This document shows positions 1 to 9,757 of a stretch of DNA of 64,000 nt, piece by piece; within the stretch, counting starts at the first letter, position 1; each line of letters opens with the position of its first letter. The notes below the pieces were generated by a model. That model was not told the DNA's origin. It was given only the letters and a program-made list of their open reading frames with translations, and did not search any database. The stretch is from Collinsella sp. (GTDB taxonomy: Bacteria > Actinomycetota > Coriobacteriia > Coriobacteriales > Coriobacteriaceae): the NCBI GenBank assembly GCA_019419585.1, contig DXZQ01000007.1, positions 29,221 to 93,220 on the forward strand, read 5' to 3'. The translations under genes and the position numbers were made by a program.

Positions 1-1405
1 AAGAAAGTTCGGCCGTGCGTGAGAGTTCCTGTATCTCGTAGTCTCTGATATCGTAGCTATCTCGGATGGTTTCCAGCCGTGCGTTGGGAACAACGATGCA
101 GCTTGATCTTCCGTCCTTAAGGGCAGAAAGCATGTCGTCTGCAGACGGATACTCGGTTACATTTGCATTTGGAAACATAGTTTCCAATTCGCTGCGGTTG
201 ACGATGGAAAACCCTGTGCAACAGATATTGCGGAGATCCTTGTTGAGATCGCTGGTGGCGTGGATGGCGGTAAGAGAGATCGTTCCCATCGAAATCGATT
301 GAACGGTCCCCATTTGCTCGGCAAGCCAGTAGTCGCGAAATGCCGGTAGGGCGATGTCGATATTTCCCTTTGATAGCGCTTCCGTCATTTGCTGGTTGCT
401 TGAAAAAGCGAGCGTGTGTACGGTAATGCCAAATTTGTCGTGGAGCGTCGTAACGAGTGAGACGAGTGACCCTTCCATTTCTCCGTTTGCATCTTGGTTG
501 CAGAAGGGGAGATTGTTGTTGAGATAACCAAGTGTAAGCGTGTTGTTATTGGCCTTGAGCCACGACCGTTCGGAGTTGGTAAGTGATGCGGATCCGCTAT
601 TTTGCGCCGAGTAGTTGGATTTGACTTCATCGTTGTAGCGCGGGTTGGTGCGGTTGATTGCCGCCATGGCCGAGTTGATGTCGTTCATCAGATCGGGGCG
701 GCTTTTGGGGACGGCAAAATAGTAGTCGCTCGAGCCTACGTAGAACATGGGCGACGCATCGGGCGACGAAATGGTGTCGTTCATGATGACGGCGTCGACC
801 TCGCCGTCTGAAAGTGCCTCAAAGAGGGCGCCGCCGGTGTCGATTTCTTTATAGGTACAGGTGACGCCTTCGTTGGCGAGCCACTGCTGGCCGACGAAGG
901 TTTGCATAACGCCAGAGTTGCAGCCGATGGTGAGGCCTTGGAGTGCCTGGGGGTCACCCTTGGCCAGATCGTCGCGATCGGGCTTGGCGTAGATGTAGTA
1001 GCGCTCGGTGCCCTCGGGGTTTGAGGAAAAGAGTAACTTTTGCTCGCGTTCTACTGAATGCGAGATGTTGGGCATGAGGTCGATTTCGACCTTCTCGAGC
1101 ATGTCCATGAGCTCGGTGAAGGTGCCGGACACGTATTCGTACTGCCAGCCAGGGGTGTAGTACGAGAGGGTCTGGAGGTACTCGTAGCCCCATCCCGAGA
1201 GGCGCTCGCCCGGTGTGCCTTCCTGGAACCCCTCGTTGTTGACAAGCCAGCCGACGCGGACTGTCTTGACCTGCTGGTCTGAGTCAGCGGCAAAGGCAGG
1301 TGCGGGCAGGACGGCGCTCAGTACGGCGAGCGCGGTAAGCGCGACGGCTAGGGCGCGATATAGAGCTAAGCGAAGGACGGCGGAAGGTTTCACATGCAAT
1401 CCCAT
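1..1405 (-). CDS. Secreted receptor with two solute-binding (SBP_bac_3-like) domains, 3' end outside window
   Basis: The frame is open from the left edge to an ATG at 1405; a GTG at 1393 is an alternative start. The N-terminus has a basic start, a hydrophobic Ala/Leu stretch and an A-F-A cleavage-type site, so it is a secretory signal. Two periplasmic-binding-type repeats follow. The first begins at about residue 40 (VRVGWLVNNEGFQ) and the second at about residue 305 (LTLGYLNNNLPFCNQD). Each shows the alternating beta/alpha pattern and aromatic-rich ligand clefts of extracytoplasmic amino-acid-binding domains. Tandem receptors of this kind usually sit in front of a membrane helix and a GGDEF, EAL or histidine kinase output. 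That part would lie outside the window, so the output is unknown. I see no strong ribosome site for either start. Confidence 0.72.
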   Translation of the reverse strand, partial: MGLHVKPSAVLRLALYRALAVALTALAVLSAVLPAPAFAADSDQQVKTVRVGWLVNNEGFQEGTPGERLSGWGYEYLQTLSYYTPGWQYEYVSGTFTELMDMLEKVEIDLMPNISHSVEREQKLLFSSNPEGTERYYIYAKPDRDDLAKGDPQALQGLTIGCNSGVMQTFVGQQWLANEGVTCTYKEIDTGGALFEALSDGEVDAVIMNDTISSPDASPMFYVGSSDYYFAVPKSRPDLMNDINSAMAAINRTNPRYNDEVKSNYSAQNSGSASLTNSERSWLKANNNTLTLGYLNNNLPFCNQDANGEMEGSLVSLVTTLHDKFGITVHTLAFSSNQQMTEALSKGNIDIALPAFRDYWLAEQMGTVQSISMGTISLTAIHATSDLNKDLRNICCTGFSIVNRSELETMFPNANVTEYPSADDMLSALKDGRSSCIVVPNARLETIRDSYDIRDYEIQELSRTAELS

Positions 1406-1465
1406 CGAGTCGAGATAATACCGCATAAGGATACCAGCTCAGCCACCCTAACACCCGGCAGATGG

Positions 1466-1580
1466 GTAGTCATTGGGGACGTTCTTAAACGACTAGTCGC
1501 TGGGGACACTCTTTGCCGGAGTTGGCACTTAGGGACGTTCCCAATCTGTTCGACACAAAAGGAACGTCCCCAAGTGCCGG
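1466..1580. repeat. Palindromic GGGGACGTTC-type repeat pair (REPIN-like)
   Basis: GGGGACGTTCTTAAACGACTAGTC occurs here in near-identical form to copies at 13972-14032 and 56940-56997. A second inverted pair follows at once. Its arms at 1521-1541 and 1561-1580 share GGCACTT / AAGTGCC and GGGACGTTCC / GGAACGTCCC. The stretch fills the gap between the divergent receptor and channel genes, and no gene is seen in it. It matches the layout of REP doublets, but that classification is inference. Confidence 0.7.
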
Positions 1581-1632
1581 ATGTGCGACAATACCGAGCA
1601 ACGTGATGGGGCGTCTGGGAAAAGGGGTCGCG

Positions 1633-2058
1633 ATGAACAAGTTGAGGACGCTTGCCGACGTGTTGCGCCAGGCTGGCTTTGCGCGTATCACCGGCCTGTT
1701 CCTTATCTTCTACCTGCTGTGCTCGACGGCCGTCTGGCTGTCCGACCCTGCGACCCTTACGTTTGGCGATGGCCTCTGGTTTAGCTTTGAGACCGTATCG
1801 ACGATCGGCTTTGGCGATATCCCGGCCGAAACGCCCGTTGCCCGCGCTATCACCGTCGTTTTGAGCGTCATCAGCATCTTCTACATCGCCATGCTCACGG
1901 GTGTGGCGGTGAACTACTGCAATACGCTCATTAAACTGCGCCAAAAGGACACCATGGCGCGCTTTATGGATGATCTTGAGCATTTGGAAGAGCTCGCTCG
2001 TGACGAGCTCGCTGACCTGTCGCGCCGCGTGCGCGAATATCGCCGACGCCAACGCTAG
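1633..2058 (+). CDS. Two-helix potassium channel (KcsA-like, Ion_trans_2)
   Basis: This 141-residue protein has a hydrophobic helix at about 21-37, a pore loop with the K+ selectivity filter TIGFGD at 57-62, and a second helix at about 71-95. A charged tail of about 40 residues is predicted to be an amphipathic or coiled-coil helix in the cytoplasm. This is the minimal 2TM/P architecture that assembles as a tetramer. The frame stays open upstream to 1513, but that extension is made of the palindromic repeat. The ATG at 1633 is the first that leaves a normal N-terminus. No RCK or cyclic-nucleotide domain is present, so gating is unknown. It lies 36 bp upstream of the LOG-family gene and may be cotranscribed with it. 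Confidence 0.85.
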   Translation: MNKLRTLADVLRQAGFARITGLFLIFYLLCSTAVWLSDPATLTFGDGLWFSFETVSTIGFGDIPAETPVARAITVVLSVISIFYIAMLTGVAVNYCNTLIKLRQKDTMARFMDDLEHLEELARDELADLSRRVREYRRRQR

Positions 2059-2094
2059 GGCGGGCGCCGCGCGTCACGATAAGGGGGACAAAAT

Positions 2095-2628
2095 ATGAAT
2101 ATCACCGTGTATCTGGGCGCCAGCGTCGGCAATGACCCGGCGTTTCTGCCTGCGGTGCAAGAGCTGGGCAACTGGATTGGCTCCAACGGGCACGCGCTGG
2201 TATACGGCGGGTCCAAATCGGGCCTGATGGGCGCGCTCGCCGATAGCGTGCTCGATGCCGGCGGGCGCGTGACCGGTGTTGAGCCGAGCTTTTTTATCGA
2301 GGCCGAGTTTCAGCACGATGGTATCGATGACCTGATCGTGACGAGCGACATGGCCGAGCGTAAGGCCAAGATGATCGAGCTCGGCGATGCGTTCGTCGCC
2401 TTTCCGGGCGGTACGGGCACGCTCGAGGAGATTGCCGAGGTCATGTCGGCCGTGTCGTTGGGACATCTGAGCGCGCCGTGCATCCTGTACAACTTGGACG
2501 GTTACTACAACGACCTTAGGTCGTTGCTCGAGCACATGATCGATAAAGGCCTATCGAGCTCGCAGCGTCAGGCCGGCATCTACTTTGCCGACGACCTGCA
2601 CCAAATTGTATCGATTATCGACAACTAG
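2095..2628 (+). CDS. LOG family protein (TIGR00730; nucleoside 5'-monophosphate phosphoribohydrolase type)
   Basis: At 177 residues this is the usual length for the family. It has a Rossmann-like fold with GGSKSGLMG at 38-46 and the signature PGGTGTLEE at 104-112. The conserved Arg/Lys before the motif is in AERKAKM. Characterised relatives cleave the N-glycosidic bond of nucleoside monophosphates to release ribose 5-phosphate and a base; plant LOG does this with cytokinin nucleotides. In bacteria the physiological substrate is usually unknown. A clear AAGGGGGAC ribosome site precedes the ATG. Confidence 0.88.
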   Translation: MNITVYLGASVGNDPAFLPAVQELGNWIGSNGHALVYGGSKSGLMGALADSVLDAGGRVTGVEPSFFIEAEFQHDGIDDLIVTSDMAERKAKMIELGDAFVAFPGGTGTLEEIAEVMSAVSLGHLSAPCILYNLDGYYNDLRSLLEHMIDKGLSSSQRQAGIYFADDLHQIVSIIDN

Positions 2629-2754
2629 GCCTTGGGGCCATCGCGTGTGCGGCGCCCAATGGCGCCGTTCGCGGCGTGGATGGTCGGCACGTCCGCGCTG
2701 TGCCCGTCTTACAATAAAACGTATCCTTGTCGATTTTGACCACGGGAGGCCCCG

Positions 2755-4056
2755 ATGGATAACCTTGCAAAACCCAAAAATCGTGCGTTGTTTTTAGTGA
2801 GCGTTGCCGTGACCGGTGCGTTTGCAGGCGCCGCGGTCTGGCTGTTCTTTTTTGCGATGGAGCACGGTATCGACTATCTATGGACCGAGATCCCGCATAT
2901 GCTGGGCGTCGCTTCGCCCGAGCTCGCAAGCGGCCCGTTTGGCTTTCTGCCGTACCCGTTTTTCGTCTGCCTCCTGGGCGGCCTGCTGATCGGTCTGTAC
3001 GAAAAGCTTACGGGCACCAAGACCGATGACCTCAACCAGGTGATGGCTAAGGTTAAGCAAGACGGGTGCTACCCGTACGACAACCTTGGCAAGCTTTCGC
3101 TCGCGGCATTGCTGCCGCTGCTGTTTGGCGGAAGCATTGGACCGGAGGCCGGCCTGACCGGCGTTATCGCGGGCCTGTGCAGCTGGGTCGGCGACCGCAT
3201 GCGTCGCTTTGGCGCCGAGTTTAGGCAGCTCACGCTGCTGGGTACCCAAGCTGCCCTAACGGCGCTCTTCACCGCGCCCGTGTTTGGCTTTGTGGCACCG
3301 CTCGCCGGTAGCGCCGACGGCCAGGGCGCTAATGACGATGAGTCCGCGTCCGATGAGATCACGATCAAGCTTCCCAAGGCGCAAAAGACCGTGGTCTACG
3401 GCATTGCGATTGCCGGCGGTCTGGGTACCTACCTGCTGCTCGGCCAGCTTATGGGCGGCGGCATGGGCATGCCCAGGTTCGAGTCCGCTCAGGTGGGCAA
3501 CCTGGAACTTGTCTGGCTCATTCCGCTGGCGTTGGTCGGCACCGTATGCGGCTGGCTGTACTTTGTCTCTGAGCATGCAAGCGAGGCACTGTCCCATGCC
3601 ATAGGGGAGCGCCCTGTCGTCAAGGCCATGCTAGCCGGTCTGGCGCTCGCCATCTGCGGCACGGTCCTGCCCTACACCATGTTTGCCGGCGAGACCCAAG
3701 CCGACGTGCTCATGGAGACCTATCTGACTATTCCCGCCGGCGTGCTTATCGCGACCGGCCTTGTTAAGGCCATGCTGACGCCCGCCCTCATCAACCTCGG
3801 TTGGCGCGGCGGTCACTTCTTCCCGGTTATCTTTTCGGGCGTGAGCCTGGGCTACGGCTTCGCTATCCTTACCGGCGCCGATCCGGTCTTTTGCGTCGCC
3901 GTCTGCACCGCCTCGACGATGGGCGCCGTTATGCGTCAGCCCGTCATGGTCGTGGGCCTGCTGCTTATGTGCTTCCCGCTCAAGGGTATCGTCTGCATGA
4001 TCATCGCCGCAGTCATCGCAGCGGGCATTCCGCTGCCCAAGCTGCTACGCAAGTAG
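2755..4056 (+). CDS. ClC-family chloride channel or antiporter
   Basis: This is a 433-residue polytopic membrane protein. The ClC anion-pathway motifs are recognisable: GSIGPEAGLTG at about 126-136 (the GKxGP-type motif) and GGHFFPVIFSG at about 354-364 (the GxFxP-type motif). A hydrophilic acidic loop (DGQGANDDESASDE) interrupts the middle, between the two pseudo-symmetric halves. The Glu after GP in GPEAG is the position of the gating/proton glutamate in exchangers of this family. Substrate (Cl- or F-) and mechanism cannot be fixed from sequence alone. The ribosome site GGGAGGCC is well placed. It faces the convergent ABC operon. Confidence 0.85.
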   Translation: MDNLAKPKNRALFLVSVAVTGAFAGAAVWLFFFAMEHGIDYLWTEIPHMLGVASPELASGPFGFLPYPFFVCLLGGLLIGLYEKLTGTKTDDLNQVMAKVKQDGCYPYDNLGKLSLAALLPLLFGGSIGPEAGLTGVIAGLCSWVGDRMRRFGAEFRQLTLLGTQAALTALFTAPVFGFVAPLAGSADGQGANDDESASDEITIKLPKAQKTVVYGIAIAGGLGTYLLLGQLMGGGMGMPRFESAQVGNLELVWLIPLALVGTVCGWLYFVSEHASEALSHAIGERPVVKAMLAGLALAICGTVLPYTMFAGETQADVLMETYLTIPAGVLIATGLVKAMLTPALINLGWRGGHFFPVIFSGVSLGYGFAILTGADPVFCVAVCTASTMGAVMRQPVMVVGLLLMCFPLKGIVCMIIAAVIAAGIPLPKLLRK

Positions 4057-4144
4057 CGCGGTAGCGTACGCCGGGGACATGCCGTTTGCCGCGGATTTGT
4101 GGGGAGGGGGCGATCACGCCCTTCGTGGATCAAGACTCGCGTGC

Positions 4145-4843
4145 TTACAGGTCGCGTGCCCGATAGACCTTGGTGCTGACGGTGCAGCTGATTGCACATA
4201 GCGCGAGGGCCAGCGCGGCAATTCCTGCGCACAGACAGCCGAGGACGGCAGGATCGGGGTTCGCCCCGGCAATCGACATAAGCCAGTTGCTGATGGGGTT
4301 GGAGGAGCTCAGTGCGGCCATGGCAAGGCATCCGAGCAGGGCAAACAGGCCGACGGAAAGGCGCAGCGCCTCCATGTGTCCAAAGCGAAAGAACAGCGGC
4401 TGCGCCAGAAATACCATCATGAGTGAGATGAGCATCGAGGCTGCCGAGGCGATTGCGATCTCAAAGACGTTTTGTCCTGTCGAGGTCACGCCCGCACTGT
4501 TGAAGAGCGGAAGGGCGATGATGCTCAAAAGCACGGCGGCGCAGGCCATGATGGCCGAGAAGACAACGATGCACAGGTAGCGGGCACAAATAATGTCTTT
4601 GCGCGAGAGGGGCAGCGTTGCCCGATAGCGCTCCCATCCGTTTTGATTGTCGTAGCCGGCCAGCGAGCTCATGACCACGATGGGCGACATGGCACTGACC
4701 GCGCAGGCGCCGGCGCTCATACTGGCATCGCCATCCGATGCGTTGGCGAGGGTTAGTACGACGAAGATGAACAGGCCGACGCCCGCGATGCTCGGGACAA
4801 GCGTGCGGACGATGGCGAGCTCAGACATAAAGGCGCGTTTCAT
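4145..4843 (-). CDS. ABC-2 type transporter permease
   Basis: This 232-residue protein has about six hydrophobic segments (near residues 14-33, 44-60, 88-112, 124-146, 160-178 and 196-215), as expected for a half-size ABC-2 permease. The start ATG overlaps the TGA of the upstream ATPase gene in an ATGA arrangement (4840-4843), so the two are translationally coupled. The cassette GntR - ATPase - permease is the YtrA-type arrangement found in Firmicutes and Actinomycetota. Such systems usually export cell-envelope-active compounds or respond to envelope stress. The substrate here is not known. Confidence 0.82.
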   Translation of the reverse strand: MKRAFMSELAIVRTLVPSIAGVGLFIFVVLTLANASDGDASMSAGACAVSAMSPIVVMSSLAGYDNQNGWERYRATLPLSRKDIICARYLCIVVFSAIMACAAVLLSIIALPLFNSAGVTSTGQNVFEIAIASAASMLISLMMVFLAQPLFFRFGHMEALRLSVGLFALLGCLAMAALSSSNPISNWLMSIAGANPDPAVLGCLCAGIAALALALCAISCTVSTKVYRARDL

Positions 4844-5721
4844 TTCGAAGCCCCTTTCAGTATGAGGCGAAGATAGTCATCAATGGTTGCCCGCTCGCAG
4901 GGAATCTCGGGGAAGGCCTCGAGCGCCTCGCGACGGTTGGGTACGAGCACGTCCACGCTATAGGCGTGGTGGGCGGCACGGGCGCCTTCGACGCAAGCCA
5001 TAAGCTCTGCGGCCTGTGCTTGGGTGCAGTGGGCGATGCCGGCTCGGTCGGTAATGTCCTCGCGCGGCAGGTCAAACACAATCGAGCCGTTATCGATGCA
5101 GATGACGCGGTCGGCAGCGCGATCGAGGTCGGATGTAATGTGGCTCGAGAGCAGCACGCTGTGCTGGCCGTCGGCGACAAAGGCAAGCAGCTCATCAAGC
5201 AGTTCCTCGCGCGCCATGGGATCGAGGCCCGCGGTGGCTTCGTCCAAAACGAGCAGCTTGGCATTGTGGCTGAGCGCACAGGCGAGCTGCAGCTTCATGC
5301 CCATGCCGCGGGAGAGGTCCTTGACCTTCGTCTTGGGATCGAGGCCAAATCGGTCGATGAATCCGGCGAATGTTTCGCGACTCCACGTGGGGAATGCCGG
5401 GCCTACGAGTTTCTCGATCTGGCCCACCTTGAGCGTGGAGGGGAAGGGGCACGTGTCCAGGACAAGGCCGACGCGGGAGCGCAGATGGCGCTGCGTCTCG
5501 TCGGGCACGTTGGCGTCGCAGCGCTGCCCAAACAGGTGCACCTCGCCGGCATCGAGCTTTATAAGCCCGAGCGCGGCGCGAATCGTCGTTGTTTTGCCGG
5601 CGCCGTTTGCGCCCACAAAGCCGACGATCTGGCCGGGCTCCACGGTGAGCGTGACGTCGCGTAGCGAAAAGCGGTCGCTCACGCGGCGTGAGACGCCTTT
5701 GAGTTCTAGCAAGTTTTGCAT
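4840..5721 (-). CDS. ABC transporter ATP-binding protein
   Basis: This 293-residue ATPase has Walker A (GANGAGKTT) at about residue 37, the signature LSRGMGMKLQLACAL at about 137, Walker B (LLVLDEATAGLDP) and the switch His in LLSSHITSDLDRAADR. The C-terminal 60 residues form the substrate-independent tail typical of DrrA/YtrB-like exporters. The signature is LSRGM rather than LSGGQ, a common variant in this subfamily. It is the middle gene of a three-gene operon read GntR, ATPase, permease. The ribosome site AAGAAAGG precedes the ATG. Confidence 0.9.
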   Translation of the reverse strand: MQNLLELKGVSRRVSDRFSLRDVTLTVEPGQIVGFVGANGAGKTTTIRAALGLIKLDAGEVHLFGQRCDANVPDETQRHLRSRVGLVLDTCPFPSTLKVGQIEKLVGPAFPTWSRETFAGFIDRFGLDPKTKVKDLSRGMGMKLQLACALSHNAKLLVLDEATAGLDPMAREELLDELLAFVADGQHSVLLSSHITSDLDRAADRVICIDNGSIVFDLPREDITDRAGIAHCTQAQAAELMACVEGARAAHHAYSVDVLVPNRREALEAFPEIPCERATIDDYLRLILKGASK

Positions 5722-5744
5722 GGTATAGCCTTTCTTGCAGATGG

Positions 5745-6125
5745 CTACTGCATGGTTTCGGGGGCTACGAGGTCGAGCATCTCGTGCAGCTTGTCGCGCG
5801 TGACGCCCAAGGCTTCGGCTTGGCTCGCCGCTTTCGCAAGTAGCTCTTCGATATGGCAGAGCTGGTTTTCGCGCAAGAGTTCTTGGTTGCCCTCGGCGAC
5901 AAAACAGCCCTTGCCCTGCACGGTGCAGATAAAGCCGAGTTGCTCCAGGTCGGCGTAGGCGCGCTTGGTGGTGATGACGCTCACGCCAAGATCGCTCGCG
6001 AGTGCACGGATGCTGGGGAGTTTGGCTCCTGCAGCGAGTGCGCCCGAAAGAATCTGAGATTTGACCTGCGAGGAGATCTGCTCATAGATGGGCTTGTCGC
6101 TCGAATTGGATAGGATGATGTCCAC
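5745..6125 (-). CDS. GntR-family (YtrA subfamily) repressor
   Basis: This short 126-residue regulator has an N-terminal winged helix (PIYEQISSQVKSQILSG, LPSIRALASDLGVSVITTKRAY) and only a short helical C-terminal tail for dimerisation. That is the diagnostic size and form of the YtrA subfamily. The start is a GTG at 6125 with AAGGAG five bases upstream. It is the first gene of the ABC exporter operon and is therefore probably autoregulatory. A strong inverted repeat lies just upstream at 6153-6186. Confidence 0.88.
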   Translation of the reverse strand: MDIILSNSSDKPIYEQISSQVKSQILSGALAAGAKLPSIRALASDLGVSVITTKRAYADLEQLGFICTVQGKGCFVAEGNQELLRENQLCHIEELLAKAASQAEALGVTRDKLHEMLDLVAPETMQ

Positions 6126-6152
6126 AGCGGCTCCTTAGCTGTTGGGCTACAC

Positions 6153-6186
6153 GTGTATATAACCGGTAAGCACAGTATATATACAC
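6153..6186 (-). promoter_or_regulatory. Putative YtrA operator upstream of the GntR-ABC operon
   Basis: GTGTATAT at 6153-6160 and ATATACAC at 6179-6186 are perfect 8-bp inverted half-sites 18 bp apart, and the spacer holds further TATATA tracts. They lie 28-61 bp upstream of the GTG start, where the promoter must be. YtrA-type repressors bind inverted repeats of this GTGTA...TACAC kind. Confidence 0.6.
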
Positions 6187-6253
6187 TATGCACAGTTATG
6201 CAAGAGCTAAATGTGGAATAGCCCGCCAGTGCTGTGCTTGCTCCAAAACAACC

Positions 6254-6389
6254 TCAATCTGTAACACCTAGGTCCGTTTGGGGTCGCCTGCTGTTACAGA
6301 TCGAGATCTTATTTGCCCGCCCGCCTATTTGTCTCGATCTGTAACAGGTAGGGGCTCAAAACCCGTCTTACTGTTACAGATCGAGACAG
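6254..6389. repeat. Two tandem hairpins with CTGTAACA / TGTTACAG arms
   Basis: Hairpin 1 has arms at about 6254-6267 and 6291-6306. Hairpin 2 has near-perfect arms at 6331-6348 and 6371-6388, sharing TCTCGATCTGTAACAG and its complement. Both hairpins carry the same arm sequence, so this is a tandem duplicated palindrome. It lies between the divergent gntR operon and prfC. The rest of the 6187-6524 gap holds only the prfC promoter region. Confidence 0.65.
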
Positions 6390-6471
6390 TCCTTGAGGCG
6401 GCTGCCTGCTACACAGCGAGCTTGGCTGATGAATTTGTCCTGATAGGCGCCCTAGATCGGGATTTCGCGGC

Positions 6472-6494
6472 TACAATGGTGCGGTTACAACGAC
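6472..6494 (+). promoter_or_regulatory. prfC -10 box followed by a conserved 14-mer
   Basis: TACAAT at 6472-6477 is a good -10. After three bases comes GCGGTTACAACGAC at 6481-6494. Exactly the same 14-mer follows the -10 (TATACT) of the deformylase-like gene at 46006-46019, with the same three-base spacing. No good -35 is visible. Confidence 0.5.
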
Positions 6495-6524
6495 GTAATG
6501 CACTCAATGCAAGAAAGGATCCGC

Positions 6525-8138
<1,614 letters not shown>

Positions 8139-8239
8139 TGTACCGGCGCGGTGGTCCTGTGGGGCTGCCGCGCCGTTTGCTTGCCTGCCGCCGTGTGAGC
8201 GGCTATCATACCCACCGTCGCCTCAAGACCGTGGCGGCC

Positions 8240-8288
8240 GAGCAGTTCGGGTCCGATATCCTGCTCGTTAAACCTAAAACCAAAGGAG
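8240..8288 (+). promoter_or_regulatory. Candidate preQ1-I-like riboswitch in the VUT transporter leader
   Basis: GAGCAG (8240-8245) and CTGCTC (8261-8266) form a perfect 6-bp stem around a loop that starts TTC, as the preQ1-I loop does. An A-rich tail (AAACCTAAAACC) then runs directly into AAGGAG. GGGT in the loop can pair with ACCT in the tail to give the H-type pseudoknot expected of the class. The conserved ACA of the loop is not evident, so this is tentative. The neighbouring gene, a queuosine-precursor-type transporter, supports it. Confidence 0.35.
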
Positions 8289-8294
8289 TACATA

Positions 8295-9017
8295 ATGATC
8301 AAGAAGGTCATGGAGGACTACAAGGTCCTGTTGCGGAGCATTCCCGCGGCAACGGTTTCGCTGTTTATCGTGAGCGTTATCATGATGAATCTGCTGGCCA
8401 ACAAAGAGCTTATCAGCCTGCCGTATCTGGCACTCGACTGCGGCTTTGTGGTGAGCTGGGTCTCGTTTTTGTGCCAGGACATGATCTGCAAGCGCTTTGG
8501 CGCCAAGGCATCCATCAAAATCTCTATCCTCGCGTTGGCGGTCAACCTGGCCGTAAGCCTGTGCTTTTGGCTGTGCTCGCTCACGCCCGGCATGTGGGGC
8601 GCCTACTATGACACGGGCATGATCGAGGTCAACACTGCCCTTAACGCCACCATCGGCGGCACCTGGTACGTGGTGTTTGGATCTTCGCTCGCCATGCTCG
8701 TTTCTGCCGTGGTTAACTCCACGCTCAACCAGTCGCTCGGCCGCATGCTCAAAAAGAATAACTTTGCGAGCTTTGCCTTCCGTTCCTATGTGTCCACGGG
8801 TGTTGGCCAGTTTATCGACAACCTGGTCTTTGCCATTGTGGTGAGCCACACGTTCTTTGGTTGGACCTGGGTACAGGTCCTTATGTGTTCGCTGACCGGT
8901 GCTGTCGCCGAGCTGCTGTGCGAGGTCTTCCTGAGCCCCGTGGGCTACAAGGTCGTGCGCGGCTGGGAGCGCGAGAATGTGGGCGCCGAGTACCTCGAGC
9001 GCCACGCAACCGCCTAA
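8295..9017 (+). CDS. VUT family transporter (YhhQ-like, queuosine precursor uptake)
   Basis: This 240-residue membrane protein has about six transmembrane segments and the COG1738 pattern: MNLLANKELISLP near the N-terminus, RFGAKAS after the third helix, and a conserved helix with FIDNLVFAI. Characterised E. coli YhhQ imports preQ0/preQ1, and other members bring in queuine. Gut anaerobes that salvage queuine commonly rely on such a transporter. The ribosome site AAGGAG is spaced well. The next gene (SDR) starts 9 bp downstream, so the two form an operon. Confidence 0.85.
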   Translation: MIKKVMEDYKVLLRSIPAATVSLFIVSVIMMNLLANKELISLPYLALDCGFVVSWVSFLCQDMICKRFGAKASIKISILALAVNLAVSLCFWLCSLTPGMWGAYYDTGMIEVNTALNATIGGTWYVVFGSSLAMLVSAVVNSTLNQSLGRMLKKNNFASFAFRSYVSTGVGQFIDNLVFAIVVSHTFFGWTWVQVLMCSLTGAVAELLCEVFLSPVGYKVVRGWERENVGAEYLERHATA

Positions 9018-9026
9018 GGAGCAAGC

Positions 9027-9707
9027 ATGCGGGTTTTGATCACGGGTGCTTCGGGTGGTATCGGAGCCGCGTGCGTGCAGCGCTTTTTGGACGAGGGTCA
9101 CGAGGTCGTGGGCTTTGATCTGCTGCCGACGGCAGCCGAACACGAGCGCTACCGCCATCTGATCGTTGATGTCCGCGAGCCGGACTCGTTTCCGGACGAC
9201 CTTGAGCCCCAGGTGATCGTGAATGTTGCCGGCACGCAGGACTCGGCCGACGACATCGCTGCCAACCTGTGCGGCACCATCAACGTGACCGAGCGCTATG
9301 CCTTTGTGGGGGAGGGGCTTGCCGCCACGCCGGCACCGGCTATCAAATCCGTGGTCAATGTGGGGTCGGCGAGCGGGCATACGGGATCGGAGTTTCCCGC
9401 CTATGCTGCCAGCAAGGGCGGCATTATCGCCTACACCAAGAACCTTGCAAACCGTCTGGCGCCGCAGGCTATCGCCAACAGTGTGGACCCGGGCGGCGTT
9501 ATTACGCCGCTCAACCGTTGCGTGATGGAAGACGAGCGCCTGTGGAATCAGATTATGGAGCTCACACCGCTCAAGCGCTGGGCTACTGCCCAAGAGGTCG
9601 CCGAGTGGATCTACTTTGTGGGCGTGACCAACCGGTTTATGACCGGGCAGAGCCTGCTGATCGATGGCGGCGAGGCCGGCCGCACTCAGTTTATCTGGCC
9701 CGAATAG
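9027..9707 (+). CDS. SDR family NAD(P)-dependent oxidoreductase
   Basis: This 226-residue classical short-chain dehydrogenase has the nucleotide motif TGASGGIG at 6-13, NVAG at 67-70 (the NNAG position), the catalytic Tyr126 and Lys130 in YAASK, and the conserved PG after strand 6 (VDPGGVITP). The C-terminus carries MTGQSLLIDGGE. The sequence is closest in kind to 3-alpha-hydroxysteroid or 3-oxoacyl reductases, but the substrate cannot be assigned. It is translated 9 bp after the transporter from its own AAGGAG. Confidence 0.88.
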   Translation: MRVLITGASGGIGAACVQRFLDEGHEVVGFDLLPTAAEHERYRHLIVDVREPDSFPDDLEPQVIVNVAGTQDSADDIAANLCGTINVTERYAFVGEGLAATPAPAIKSVVNVGSASGHTGSEFPAYAASKGGIIAYTKNLANRLAPQAIANSVDPGGVITPLNRCVMEDERLWNQIMELTPLKRWATAQEVAEWIYFVGVTNRFMTGQSLLIDGGEAGRTQFIWPE

Positions 9708-9710
9708 GAA

Positions 9711-9744
9711 ACGCGCCCGATGGAAAGCCGTCGGGCGCGTTTTT
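9711..9744. terminator. Bidirectional intrinsic terminator between SDR and ung
   Basis: ACGCGCCCGA (9711-9720) pairs with TCGGGCGCGT (9731-9740) around a 10-base loop, followed by TTTT. It lies between the convergent SDR and ung genes. Confidence 0.88.
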
Positions 9745-9757
9745 GATGTCTCGATTT

